From: Pithys albifrons albifrons
Lineage: Eukaryota > Chordata > Aves > Passeriformes > Thamnophilidae
Reading direction: 5' to 3'
Assembly (NCBI RefSeq): GCF_047495875.1
Contig: NC_092461.1
Span: 93,688,431 to 93,752,430, forward strand
DNA: 64,000 bases
The notes below the pieces were generated by a model. The model was not told the origin of the DNA. It did no database searches and saw only the letters and a list, made by a program, of their open reading frames with translations. The translations under genes were made by a program, and so were the position numbers. Positions 24,145-36,969 of the stretch are shown in pieces; within the stretch, counting starts at the first letter, position 1, and each line of letters starts with the position of its first letter.

Positions 24145-24625
24145 CAGACTGTGCCTAGAATACTGTGTCCAGTTTTGGTCCCCACAAGTGAAAAAAGATG
24201 CAGACAGGCTGGAGAAGGCCCAAAGGAGGACCACAAAGATGATCAAAGGTCAAGAGAACATATCCTGTGGGGAAAGACTGAAGGAGATAGGTCTTTCCTG
24301 CCTGAAGAAAAAGCTACTTTAAGGGTGACTACAAAGATGACAAAGTCTCTCTCTTTGCAAGGAACCACATGAAGAAGACAAAGGGTGATGGGTAAGAGCT
24401 GCATTGGGGGATGTTTCATTTGGACATAAGAAACTTTTTACAGTGAAAAAAGTCATCCACTGGAACCACTGGATGTGGCAGAGTGCCCACCACAGAAAGT
24501 TTTCAAGATGCAATTGAACAGTGTTCTAGATAATCTCATCTAGGCTTCCTTTCCCGCAAAATTTTGGGCTGGGTGATCTATCAAGGTTCTTTCCAACCTA
24601 TGCTGTTTTTACGATTGATTCTACA
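24145..24625 (+). mobile_element. CR1 LINE 3' end with ORF2 C-terminal remnant
   Basis: The plus strand encodes a recognisable remnant of the CR1 ORF2 C-terminus: 'LEYCVQFWSPQVKKDADRLE' then 'AQRRTTKMI' within 24157-24270. The CR1 3' untranslated region follows ('ctgggtgatctatcaaggtt', 'tttccaacctatgct') up to a decayed tail near 24625. It is 5'-truncated, as most CR1 copies are. The ORF survives only for about 60 codons and then breaks. Confidence 0.85.
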
Positions 24626-26609
24626 AACATAGTGAAAGCACAAATCTGTTTCTTCTCTTTTACTGTCTTCATATATTGGTTTTCTTCTTAACAGCATGTG
24701 ATTCATAGTTTTCTATCAGAAGAAAGCTGTCTGTTGCCTCAAAAGAGTATGCATAACAAATCCTTTCTAGCAAGAGCAAGGCTCACATGAATTGAGTATT
24801 CCAGCTCTAACTGCAGGACCTTTTTACTACCTGTTTGTCCGACATCATGTTAGTCTACAGGGATTTCCTGTGTACTGTGGCTTATGTATAGATCATTTAC
24901 ACTGAAGGAGAGGCTCAAAACTTACTCAGACTGCTCATAGCTGCCTGCTCTAACGTTCTCAAATCTGCTTTGGAGTTGCAGATGTAGTTAAAATCTGGGA
25001 CATTATCTTTGCATTTAAATGCAGTATTCTCCATTAAAACAAAACCAAAACAAACAAACAAAAAACCCCAAACAAAACAATCCCAGAAATGAGCTGCTAA
25101 GTATTCAATGATGAGAAGGTAAATAACCAATCTCCACTACAAATCCCATTCCCATAGTTTAATTGATTTAATTTGTACTTTGGTGTCCAAATTCAGCTCA
25201 AAGAGATAATTTTTTCTACCCTCCATTTTTGCATAATGGCTCTCAAGTGACAACAATTTCCAGGGATGACAGGTTCCCCTTACACAAAATGGTTTAATGC
25301 TTCATAGCCCACTGCTAAGGAGCAGGGTCCTAAGAAAGAGAAGGAATTTGAGGTTTTGGTCTCTGTTCCAAAGACTACCACACGTTTGACATCAAATGGG
25401 GAAGATGCTGAAATATTGGGAGGTGAGAACCTCCTAGACTGGTGTCTAGGCTTTCCTCCAGGTCTCATGTGGAAACATGAATACTGAAGGAGAGAGTTGG
25501 AGGTCATCTTGGCATGTAAGGTTTTTTAAGGTTCAATTCTCAAAGCTCCTCTGCAGCTGAAGTCCAACCTTGGCAGCATTTTCTTGCTGCTGCTTACTGC
25601 TTGCTCTTGAGCAATGTGATTTTAATAGGATTGGGCAGTTAGGCTCCCAGAAAATCCGTGCCTAAATTCCTTTGAGGTGTGCATGCTAAATTTTCCTTTT
25701 GCTTTCAGTGCAATGGACATTTATAAAGTATATCTGACTATTCACAAAAACTATTGAGAAAAGTGAAAAACCAAAGATGTTTCCCTGATTTATTCTGATG
25801 GTTTAAGTTTGTGAAATTGAACGCAGAATGCAAGCATACTTTTTTATACATGTCCTGTTGAAGAGAGGTGCTTTTGACAACTGGAGCCTTTCCTAGACTT
25901 ATCTAATTTTAAAAAACAAAGGCTTTGATATAGATTTAATAGTATACATTCTTTCTAGATATCAGCCTTACAGAGCATAAGTATATACAATGTGCATCCC
26001 AGGTCACCTTTGCCTTGTCAGAATTTAATGGCTCAAGCTATTTAGAAATTACTCTGATCATTCAAAATAGACTAAAAATGATCATGAGTTAAGGTACAAA
26101 ATATTTTGTAATGAACTTGCTATAAACTAGAGATCACTGATGTAATCGAAGGTAGTAAGTGAATCTGAAAACTCCAGTTTTGCCTTTTGTATGTTTGGTC
26201 AGTGTATGCAACAAATTATCTTCTAGTTATTCTATGTTATTGAAAAATGATAAAAAAGAGTTTAAACCATTATAACATACTGATACTAAAATAAGAAAAG
26301 AGTATATTATGCAATGGAGAAGAAATACATAGATATTTACCAGAAAAATTGCCATATAGCCACTTAATGGAAAATCCTAGAAAAAAGATTGAAAATTATG
26401 CTTACTAATTCACAATGACCTCTTAAAGAAATAATTTAGAGAATAGTTCAGTGATTTTAAACACAAAATACAGTGGGCAAGGAAATCCATCACTTAGTGC
26501 TCTCTGCTCTTTACTTTTATTTTTTATAAAATACTTTCTTTTAATTCTTCACCCATATCTGAGATATTTTCTTTACTTTTTCCTCCAGGTTATTTTTTTT
26601 CTTTGTTGC
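24626..26609. other. Unique AT-rich stretch
   Basis: Nothing recognised except an A/C-rich simple tract at about 25039-25080. No supported ORF. Confidence 0.45.
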
Positions 26610-27159
26610 TGTTGCTGTTTTATGTTTGCACAGCCTGCTCCACAGCACATGGCTATTCCCTGAAGGAACTGAGGTCCATTAAAAGCCCATGCTGGAGCAT
26701 TAAGAACTGCAGTCCATGGGAATGTCCCACACTGGAGCGAGGGGAAAATGTAAGGAGGAAGGAATGATGGAGAAGCTGTTACAGATTGACTGCAACCCCT
26801 CAATCCTCATTCCCCTGTGCTACTCAGGAAAGTGAAGGCAGAGGAGCTGGAGGTGAGGGAATGAAGCTGAACTGGGGAAGGGCAGGGAGTGGGCTCTACC
26901 TCTTGTCTGTTTTTCAGTTTTTTTCTGTTCTTGTCCGTTTCCCACCATCAAACTCTAAATTAATTGGAAATTATTTAGTTTAATTTTCAACAGTTTGAAT
27001 CCGTTTTTATCATGACAGCAACTTGCTAAGTGACCTCCCCATCTTTACATTGACCCACCAGCTATTTCATTTTATTTTCTCCTCCTGTCCTGTTCAGGAA
27101 GAGGAGTGAAAGAGCAGCTGAGTGGGCATCTGGCAGCTGGCCAAGGTCAAGCCACTACA
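26610..27159 (+). mobile_element. ERV LTR, 3' part (family III)
   Basis: Contains the tandem phrase 'cccatgctggagca' / 'cccacactggagcg' at 26686-26699 and 26726-26739 (40-bp spacing). Next come a 'gactgcaacccc' segment, a T-rich block, 'cttgctaagtgacctcccc', 'cattgacccacc', and an end reading 'aggtcaagccactaca'. This order matches a widespread avian LTR family that I know from its repeated 'ACGCTGGAGCAG' units and its 'GTCAACCCACCACA' end. The 5' part is truncated or too diverged to see, and the 'tgttgctgttgctg' tract near 26604 is near the limit of recognition. Confidence 0.75.
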
Positions 27160-28976
27160 GATTCTTTCATACTCTTGAGCATACAGAAAAACTATATTTT
27201 ATCTAGCAGTCAAATAATATTCTGTGTTTGAAATATTTTTTCCAATGTGACACGTAATGCATGTTTCTCTCCTTCAGGTTGAAGGAAAAGGCCTGTGGAA
27301 AAATACTTGAACAAGATTAGCTTGCCATTGTATCTAATACACGTGAAGTTATATTATAACCATAATTTGATGCCATATATGTGCACTTTCTTAAAAATAA
27401 AAATGTTAATCTATGTGCACACATTCCTAAAAATAAAAGCTTTTCCCAGTTTTGTAAGACTGCATATTTGAGCCCACAAAGCTCAGCCCCTACTGTGTAC
27501 ATGTCACTGAAGCAGAATGTAAGGTCAGCTTGAAAGACAACAAAAAGATTATTTGAATAAGAAGGGAAATTACAGATCTAATTAGGGCAACAATGATATC
27601 TGACCTCTGGGCCAATTGATTCACAGGGAAAATACAGTGACATAGTAATTGCTTCTGATAGGGTAATTCTGTGGTAAAGACAAAGGTCACATGTGTTCCT
27701 CTGTTTCACAAATAGTGACACATAATAGAAAATGAGAAAATTCTGCTAATCTGGACTCATCTGCATATGGACAGGATTATGGAAAATGTTTAAGAGTAAC
27801 ATGGAAAAGTGGTGACTTTCTGAAGAAACAAAACCAATCAGTGTGCATGCTGCTGCCAGGATGACTTGAGCTTTGGACATATTTCTCTTTCATTTCAGTT
27901 TCAAACTCTTCTGTTTGGAAATATTAAATGTTCTGTATTCATTAACCAAGGATGGCAGCTCCACAGTCAGCTAACCAAACCATCTACCAACCCTTATTTG
28001 TTCATTTATTATTTATTTTTATGAGTGCCTTGTATAGGTCAGCTATTGAATGTACAGGTTTCAACAGGATAAGTTCAAAGCGTTTGTCTGTGTGATTGTC
28101 AGAGAGAATTATGTATCTATTTTTTATTCAGAGACTTCTCTGAGGATTAGCAACTCTGAATTGGCTCCAGTCCATGCTTTTCTGCAGCAATATTTGCTGT
28201 CTATTTGGCTCTGGAGGGATATTTTCTATCACTGTTTTGGGCATTGTGTAATAGAGAAATCTGCACAATTCTTCAGGCCAGATTCAGACACACAGAGCCA
28301 TGCCCAGCATATTATGACTGAGAGAAAAGATGTTTCTAAGTAAATCCATCACCATCTAACACTGCCTTATAAAATCTTTTAAAATTATTTACATTTAGAA
28401 ACTAATACACTGAATTAATGTATTTAGTAGAAAAACAATAATGATCAAATATTTTATGTAAAAGAATTATCAAAAATGAGGCAACTTTAGTTCTGAAGAT
28501 TTGAATGCTTTTGTGGCTAGTAATACCAGAAACAGACAGGTGCAATGATTATGTAATTTAAAAAAGTACAGACTTTTTTTTGTTTGTTGTCCAGAGATGA
28601 TAATTGTAGGGGCCAAGTTCTTAAAGAGGCTACTGAGTAGGTGCTAAAAACTCAGGGCCCAGTTATAAACACAGAGACAGGCAATGCCTTGACAGAAAGA
28701 ACTGTGTTATCAAAGATGAAGTAGACATATGTAGTTTGAATATTTACCTGACTTGTATTATCAAGTGACCATTTAGGTGGAAAATACAGGTAAAAAGCAA
28801 AAACATTTGTACTATTTGGTACTCCTGAGGTATTGCCATTGAAAATATATAGTCCAAATTATAAATTGAAAGGGTAATTTTCGAGATGAGAAAATAGATA
28901 ATATTAACAGTTTTGTTGTTCTTCTAAAAAAGTTTATCAACAACACTGCAAACATTTTTACGAAAAGACATTCAGT
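27160..28976. other. Unique AT-rich stretch
   Basis: No feature recognised. The ORF at 28050-28343 has no motif or splice support. Confidence 0.45.
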
Positions 28977-28981
28977 ACAAT
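28977..28981. repeat. LTR target-site duplication, left
   Basis: acaat, identical to 29861-29865; 5 bp is the usual size for ERVL-type integration. Confidence 0.7.
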
Positions 28982-29131
28982 TGTCTTAGTTTTGAGGGGA
29001 AGAACCAAAATGTTTGTCCACAAATGAGGGAGGGGATTCCTCCACAATAATCACGTCACCCTTTATCAAATTTAAGAAAGGGAACTTTAACCAGAAAACG
29101 GATATAAGGAGGATAACTGTTCTTAACTGGG

Positions 29132-29171
<40 letters not shown>

Positions 29172-29860
29172 ACGTGTGTGTAGGTATAGATATAACTGTA
29201 AACAGATCAGAACAAACTGCTTCCCCAACACAAGAAAAACGAAAAACAGCAACCCCCAAACCAGCAGGTTTCCTCCTGGGGAAAAGTTATACTTATGGGC
29301 AATGTCTGTGTCACAGTCCGGCTGGCTGCAGGGTGAGCTCCCAGTCCCTCTCCAGTGAGACAGACGAGACGTGAGCACTCAGATGAATTCTGTCTCTCCC
29401 TCTGTGTCCCTTCTCCCAAAAGAAGAAGGAAAGCTGGAAACGGAGAACCGCAGCGTGTCCCAGAAAGCAGCTGCGACTTTTCTCTCCTGAGTCGCTGCTG
29501 CAGCCAGGGCGGGACGGTCACAACACTGCAGGTGGCGGTGAGACTGGAGCGGAGACCGGGACCCCAATGCCGAAACCAGGAGCAACAGCAGTGGTAGGGG
29601 AAAAAACTGGCTTACTCCACAGTAGCAGCAATAAGCAGGAGCTACGGCCTCTCTCCCACAGCAGCACACACAAAGCCAGAGCTGTGTGTAGTCCCCAAAA
29701 ACAAAAGAGACAGTCCAAGCCCGTTTCCCAAGACATCTTTCCCCAGTCTCCCCCACCCAAAACGATCAAGAAGGAATTGGTAGTAGTTAGCTACTTCTTT
29801 TGTTAACTAATGGCATGGGGACTTATTGGCGGGGAGAGAATTTACATCAAAACTACAACA
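28982..29860 (-). mobile_element. Solo ERV LTR, ERVL-like (copy 2 of family I)
   Basis: On the minus strand it runs from TGTTGTAGTTTTGATG to AACTAAGACA, with perfect 5-bp duplications (acaat). It is homologous to 10355-11286. The middle (about 29300-29600) is much richer in G+C and CpG than the surroundings, as expected for a promoter-bearing LTR that is not very old. A TG/CA microsatellite (29139-29168) occupies the place of the TATACA repeat in copy 1. Several 80-130 codon ORFs on both strands here are by-products of this GC-rich sequence. Confidence 0.85.
29139..29168. repeat. (TG)n microsatellite inside LTR
   Basis: About 15 TG units, then an interrupted 'cgcacgtgtgtg' tail. Confidence 0.95.
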
Positions 29861-29865
29861 ACAAT
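29861..29865. repeat. LTR target-site duplication, right
   Basis: acaat directly after the LTR edge. Confidence 0.7.
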
Positions 29866-31139
29866 AAAGTGAGTACTTGTGATGTTGTGTGGCACAATGT
29901 GTGAAATGAGGCTCAATGAGACATTGAATTGCAGATGTAAAGTCCGTAATCTTATAAGTTAGAAATGTGTATTTATGCAGCATTTTGTCATTAGTATGTA
30001 TTTACTGCTTAATAATATTTTTATTTATTCCCATGTTTGTAAGAAGCACAGTAAGTTTCTCTTGGATTGATCCTATTGCTGCCAATCACCTGGGCCATGA
30101 GTCTTGTGAAGTCTCAGAATCAATGTTCTTCAAGAAAATAAAAAATCATGATTTCTTGAAGAGGTAAATGAATATTTCCATGCCATAAAGAGAATCTAGA
30201 GACAAAGGCTGTACCAAATATTCAGTTTCAAGTATTTGAACTTGCCCTTCATTCAGAAAAAGAATTTTGGATCTGTATTCTGCTGCAAGAATTTCGTGCT
30301 CACTGGTATTTTCCACATAAAAAAATTTGTCTGATAAAGTAAATCCTTTACATAACATTAAATTTACGTGTGTTTCCCCATTGTCCTGTTTGATAGATGG
30401 AGAGAGAACTCAATTTCCTAGCAAAAAAAAGGAAAGAGTCTGATAACCGTATGAAGACTAAGTGCTCAATTTCTGTGCTTTATAGACAAGTAGAGAAACA
30501 CCTTAGAATATTATTAGAGATATTAATTATTGTGTCACTTTGACACATAACACAGACCACCTTGTACTTACAGGTATTGGTCAAAGTTTTCAGGCCATTG
30601 GTTTATAGAAGTAAAAAAAACCCCTCACTGACTGAAAAGTTATGTAATCTTTATTTTATCCCATATTTATGTGAATATAAATACCTGAGGATAGTTACCA
30701 TAATGAAATAAATGTAAGGAATATGACTCAAATCTAAAGGTAGAGTTACCTTTAGATAGGCTGGGGTATGGCTAAACACTGTGGCTATCATGTCTTCAGT
30801 GGAAATTCTACATTTTCTTAGAAGGTTTTGAGAATGATTGCTTCAGCTTAGCACTGCTGGAAGTGAGAACCAAACGTTCCTTTATTAGATTGTCTCTTTA
30901 TTGCTAACAGGGAGCAGTGATACCAATGCGATTTCTGAAAAGTAAAGAAGATGTTATGGAAAACTGAACTTGGATTCTGTGTTGATTAACATAACTAAAA
31001 AGAAGAACATCAAGTAGTAGAAAAGTATTGTCTTTATTTGGAGAAATCTTGAAAAAAAAGAATGGAAATTATTGGTTTTTACCTTCAAAGATATGTCATT
31101 TTTACTCCTAGTAAGGCAGAAAAATATTGAGGAAAGAAT
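29866..31139. other. Unique AT-rich stretch
   Basis: No repeat or coding feature recognised. Confidence 0.45.
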
Positions 31140-31435
31140 TCTGTACGTAACTAGACAAATTATTCCTTCAGTAAGAGAGGAAGAGTAAAGAGGAAGTCTA
31201 TAAGGACTGTAAAAAGAGAGATTATTAATGAAACTCCGTCAGAGAAGAGTTAAATCTTGCAAAGGATGTTTTAACAAGTAAAAGCTACTTCAGTTATATA
31301 AAGAGGGAAAGAGCAAGAAAAACAAAAGTGGGGTCAATATTCAATGGGGATATGTGGGAGAGTAAAAGTGACTTGAAAATTGTCCTCAAATAAATAAGAA
31401 TTTTTGTCCCAGTTTTCAGTAGAAATAAAGGTGTC
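31140..31435 (+). mobile_element. Old CR1 ORF2 fragment
   Basis: Resembles the CR1 ORF2 linker between the endonuclease and reverse-transcriptase parts. The landmarks are 'gcaaaggatgttttaaca', 'ttatataaagagggaaag', 'gtcaatattcaatgggga' and 'cccagttttcagtagaaa', in the correct order. It is heavily diverged and frame-broken, without a 3' tail, so it is an internal relic. Confidence 0.55.
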
Positions 31436-33472
31436 TTGGAACATTTGTCCCATAGAGATTGCCCCCACTGACACAGAAAGCTTTCTTTTCTCCACTAACT
31501 AAGAAAAATGAGTGTGGTAATTATAACACAGATGCTTATTCAAATTTATGACTATTTTTGGCAACACATTAAGCGAATTTAAATTCAGGCAAATTTAGTT
31601 TCACCCATTGTTAATAGCCTGGGATTACTGTAGCTGTTGAAAATTCATATGTCCCCTGGTCCTTATTCTGGTGTTAAGAATCTCCAAATTCATCCCATTT
31701 CTTTTTGAGTGTATTATTCCTCACTTCTAAATCAGTGAAAGTATTAATCAGGTTTTCCAACTGAATGAGTTTTAATCCCTTTGTTTTCTGGGCCCTTAAA
31801 AGTCAAGTTAAAAAAAGACCAAGCAGGCTGCTAAATGAGTGACTTGAAATTTTTCTCTTTTCCCCATAGGATATGAAAAGGTATATTGGAGGACAGATCC
31901 TTCTCTTTGTGTTCAGTATGTCCAGCAGCATAAAAGCAAAGCCTCCCAAAAGCTGGAGCCTACTCTCATAATTGTACAATTTCTTTTACAAAAATACCAG
32001 TTCATGTTGTACTAACAGAGATCATTATTATTTTAGTTGTTACAGAGTCTTCAGAAAAAAAAGAAACCAAAACAACCCCCCCAAACAATCCTAACATAGA
32101 GAAGTGATTATAGCACAGCAAATAACATGATAAACAATAGCACAAACTTCTATACAGGCAGTGTAAATGTATGCATACATTGTACATACTCTAGAAGCAT
32201 CTGGATATAAAGATTACAGCAGGTCCTTGCTGCACTTTTTCAGGTTTCTTTCAAAAGGGGCAGTTTAGGAAATAAGAATTTGGGTATGTAAATTTCCATT
32301 CTAATGTTGAAATAGAAGCCAAAAACCATTTTGACTTTCTGAGTATTTTTGAATATTTAAGGAGTTGTTTTCATTTGTTTGCAGAAAAAAATTACATATG
32401 CAGTGCCCAGGAAGAATGCATTTTTTTTTCTTTTCCTATCTGTCATGGGGGCAAAATGAACGATGGCATTTTTATCCAACACTCAACATGAGCACAAACT
32501 CCAAAGGAAACTATAACTAAGGAGATGGAAGAAGTGAAAAAAGGCATAAAACCGGGGCAAGTTTTTACTGGTATATTTTATTAGACATTTTCAAAAGAAA
32601 CCTTAATCAATTTTAAGACAGACTTTATTTGGTCTATGAAAGGGAATAAATGAAGCAGTTGCCTATGGTTGCAGTTAATTGTCCTTGATAACGCAGGCAA
32701 CACTTTCCACCTCATTTTGCCAAAGATGTGACATACTTCAGGTGGGGTTATTGAATCAACTAGTCACCACAACTTCCCATGGAGATTATTTCACTTGCTT
32801 TACCCCAGCAACTCTTCAGTAACGTCTGCATCACTCAGTAGCTGGTGGAGAGAGGCTCAGCAAGGAAGTGAAGAAATAAGATCTGGCATCAAGTGAGATC
32901 CCCGACTCAGGTAAGATATTGTATTACTTGGTGCAATTTTAGCTCTGTTAAAGATCCAACACCTTAAAGAGTTCACTTCTTCTGAATTGCTGAGTTCTCT
33001 AATAATCCACTGACTTCAGTGCAAGTTGAAGACAATATTTTAAAGTCCATACGAAAGCAATCCAACTCCACACAGCATCACTCAGCGACATAAATGCATA
33101 GAGTTTTTTGAGATGGCCAGACTTTCCAACACCTCATATCCAAATCCCTGTAAATTCCACCTGGTCTTTACACAGTTCTGAGCTATACTAAATTCCCAGA
33201 ATGCTTTTAAGGTGAAACCCTTCTAGTAGGACAAACAAATGTCATGACTCTTTTTGTAGAAGCTGCAGTTAATCCAAGTTTTCTCATATGAAATTTGTTC
33301 TTCCTCTACGAGGCTCTTTTCTATTTACTGCAGGATTGCTGCTTTTAAGCCCCAAAGTAAATAAATTCTTATAGAGCTGTCTAGATGCAGTATTGTTTGT
33401 GAAAGTTCTTTGGAAACTAAATACTTATTATTGTTGTAGTAGTAGTAGTTTGGAAACTAAATACTTATTATT

Positions 33473-33532
<60 letters not shown>

Positions 33533-36482
33533 ATAATAATAACAACAATAACAATAATAATAGTAATAATAATGAATAATGATAAAGTTATTAGGTTTGT
33601 GTGAGATAGATTGGAAAAAAATCACCTCCGGAACATCCAACATTTATTTCTCTTCTAGGGAAATAGGATAAATAGATAAGTGGCATATCATACTATGTGA
33701 TATGATCTCCCCTTAACAGAGAACAGAAAAGAAGAATGTCTGGTCAAATCTGCCCATAAAGAAGACAACATTTTCTGGTGGATTCCCACTTTGCAGAAGG
33801 AAGCAGTGAGGTTGGGAAGTGTCTGCACACCAGGTGTGAAAAGATGCTGAGGCCTTTTATGCCCACAGAGCCTTAGATCTCAGCTAACATTTTGACTTTA
33901 GGGTAATTCTTGTATTCCCCAGAATCTGGAGTCCCCCAGAAATAGACTTAGATGAGTATCTGAGGCCTCATTCCTTACCAATCATTGGAAAGCAGAGCTC
34001 GCTCCCTACTGAGCAATGGAGTGAGGAGAGAAGGAAGTCCCTTTCACTTCACTGCTGAGATAGGGACAGAGCCCTTGGCTGCCTCTAAATTGCAATTCCT
34101 TAAGTTAAATGATCACTTATTTTAAAAATAGAAAGTATCAATAAGGTTCTAGAGCTCCTGCTGTGGAGCAAAATGGAAAGACAGAAACCCTGATAGTTCT
34201 GTATGCAATGTAATTTGTTCTCAAAAAACCCAGCACTATTTTAAAAAGTCATGGCTTTTTTGAGGGGAGAGATGAGGGAAGAGGGCAGAACTGAGAATGA
34301 GAAAGATTGATTTTATATTTTTTGAAGCAGTCTGGGTTTGGCACTTCTCCACTGTGCTCTAGAAGACCAAGATGTATTCAAGAAGCTTCCACTTGCATTT
34401 CATGGCTTTGTATGTACAGATTGGAACTACAAATGAAAACTTGTTTTTCCCACTGTTAATAGCCTGTATAATGCAAAACAGAGGAAGAGTTTTTCCTCTT
34501 GTCTTACTTGCATAATCAAAGTCAGGTGATAAGAATTTTCCCTTACAGATCTAGAAAAAACTTCTCTAAAAGAGAAGTCAAACCCATAATTTCAGCTGTT
34601 CCCTAATGTGCAGTTAATAATTACCTGATGAGGTGGGTTTTTTTCCAGTGCTATTAGTTTGTTTGAACACAGTATTTCAAGAGCCACAGATATTTTTCTC
34701 TGTATTGACACATTAGCACCAAAATGCCATCTTTAAAAGGCCTCTTACAAAAGCCCAAAATACCAGAATTAGTTATCTGCAGACAGTGAAAGCACATAAT
34801 TAAAAGAGATTATGGATATGTTAAAGCACGTATTTTGTCGCTATGAAAGATCTTAAAAAACAATTAGAACTATGGCTAGAGAGAAGAAAATTATTTTGGA
34901 TAAGAAAGATCAAAAATAAAACTGACAATATCAAAAACTGTTAAGTTCATATTATTTCTTTTTTTTTTTCTTTTTTTTCTTTCTTTTTTTTTTTTACCAT
35001 AAGAACGAAATGGAAGAGTTATTTCTTTTTATTTCTTATGAAAATTTCCATTAAGTTTCTTTTAGCCTTTGCATTCCAAGAAATATTGCAAATAATCTGG
35101 GAAGCAATCCTATTTAAAACATACAAACAAACAATAGATAAAGGAATTCAAGACTTTAGCACCTTATCCTCTGCAATACATATGAAACCTTGTAGGATTG
35201 CTGACCCTACAATTTTCTTGATTATAGAAGTAGACAGGAGAAAAATAAATAAAGCTTACTGATGTGTCTGAAGTCTTGTGTGCAGCCTGTTTCCAGACAG
35301 TGGCTGAATGCTGGATATAGAAATATATAATGACTGCAATGAAATTTTATTTTGGTTATGCAATATCCTCCCTAAAACAATCTCACTTCTGATAATATTT
35401 CACATTTGCATGTATATTTTTGGAACATTTCCACCGGTGTAACAGGCCTGACAGTTGCAATACTCTTAAGGCCAAGGTTTCTGGAGAGGAAAAAAAAAAA
35501 AAAATAAAGAGACTTAAGAGATATGAGAAGCCAGTTCAGGCACCTGGTAGTCTTACTGAGGCAAATGCAAATATTTTAGGATAACAATGAGCCATTTAGT
35601 TTGATATATCCCTGTTCACTCTTCTGAAGCTACACATTAATATAAAATCTAATCAATTCTTCAGAAAAGTTTTATAAAATAAACTGTTATTTGCAGAGCA
35701 AGTCTCAGATGGCATAATGAAATGAATTCCTCTGCTTTTTTATTTGTCTGTGTTTATATATTGAAGAAGAAAAGTAAAACAGAATATACCAATAAATACC
35801 ATTTCTTAAAATTATTTGACTGTTTTCCCATTCTTTTGTGCTTAAAGATAGATTGGGAAGAGTTTTTTGGTTTTTTTTTATCAAAATGTATTTAATGTGC
35901 AAATGAATCTTGACAGTACAATATACTAAACTTTGAAAAGTCTGTGCAGTCCTTCAAGATTTAAGACCTTTGGATAACTGTATAGTTACGACAGACTGTA
36001 TGAATGAGTTTTTAATGGAATTAGTAATGGCATCTGTCATGGAATAAAACAAAATACAACTTCTACCTGCAAGTATGATCACATTCAGCCCTCAGAATGC
36101 AAAGGAAACAAGAATCTTTTCAGGCCTAAACAAAACATATGACAACTCCAAAAATTTGGCTTTTGGGGGTGAAAAAATGAAATATTTTTCTGCTACAATG
36201 TTGCTGAGTGAACATCCACAAAAAGTAGGATTTCTGCAAGGTATCTTGCCTTTTACACTGAATAATTGATCAGCCTGTCAAAGTACAGCAGAAAGTGTGA
36301 CCTATGTGCCAAACTATTGGGAAATGCATGTCTAATTTTATACCTGCCCTATACCAAGTAAAATATGGCAGATGCAGTACATATGACCTAAAGGAATATT
36401 CACATATACCCATAACTGCATAATACACAAGTGGCTATATAACTATTATCACCTGTGAAACCATTTTGCTGATATTCACTTC
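31436..36482. other. Unique AT-rich stretch with simple repeats
   Basis: Contains a 40-bp tandem duplication followed by a TAG run (33409-33531) and a T-rich pyrimidine tract at about 34961-34995. No supported gene. The segment 34700-34870 is free of repeats and visually complex, but nothing specific can be assigned. Confidence 0.45.
33409..33531. repeat. 40-bp tandem duplication and (TAG)n run
   Basis: 'tttggaaactaaatactta' with its continuation occurs at 33409-33434 and again at 33449-33474, each followed by TAG units. The second copy runs on for about 19 units. Read on the minus strand it gives a poly-tyrosine chance ORF. Confidence 0.9.
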
Positions 36483-36845
36483 TGTCCTAGTTCAGCAAGC
36501 TGAGACCAGTTTATCCCTGTCTGTGTGTGACCAAAGCTATGTATTCTGAAACCCTCTATGTCATTTCCCATGAACTGTTAGCATTGGACTATTTGCAGTA
36601 GCTGCTCAGGGCACACCCGACCCCTCAGGCTGCAGGCTGGGTGTTAAAGAAGCCTGTGAGATAAGAGCTGTGATAACTCCCCTCCAAGAAGTTGTTGGCA
36701 CCTTCACACCCAGCCTGAGGGGGCGTGTCTGCTAATGGGCCAGTAACAATTCCAAAAATACCCCATGACTTACAGAGTCAGATCACCCACTGTGTAACTC
36801 CTTGCCCTGGAGGAGGTATTGGGCACTCCCACCTGAACCAGAGGG

Positions 36846-36853
36846 TATATAAT
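36846..36853 (+). promoter_or_regulatory. LTR TATA box
   Basis: tatataat within 'gagggtatataatcttgg'; the inverted sister copy has 'agattatattctctctggtt' at the same place. Inferred core promoter of the LTR, with no evidence of present activity. Confidence 0.55.
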
Positions 36854-36921
36854 CTTGGGGTTTTTGGGACTGGGGAACCACTTAGCAGACCCAGAGGAGT
36901 ATGAGAACCTCAACAGGAGGA

Positions 36922-36969
36922 GATCACCACTCTTGATCAGACTGCGATCACCACTTTTGACCAGACTGT
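36922..36969. repeat. Two 24-bp tandem units inside LTR
   Basis: gatcaccactcttgatcaga plus 4 bases, then gatcaccacttttgaccaga plus 4 bases, followed by a partial third unit. The inverted sister LTR seems to carry only one unit here. Confidence 0.8.

Noticed and set aside
29379..29756. 125-codon minus-strand ORF and overlapping ORFs
   Set aside because: All lie inside a GC-rich LTR; low stop-codon density explains them.
33428..33643. Poly-tyrosine ORF
   Set aside because: A translation of the TAG microsatellite.
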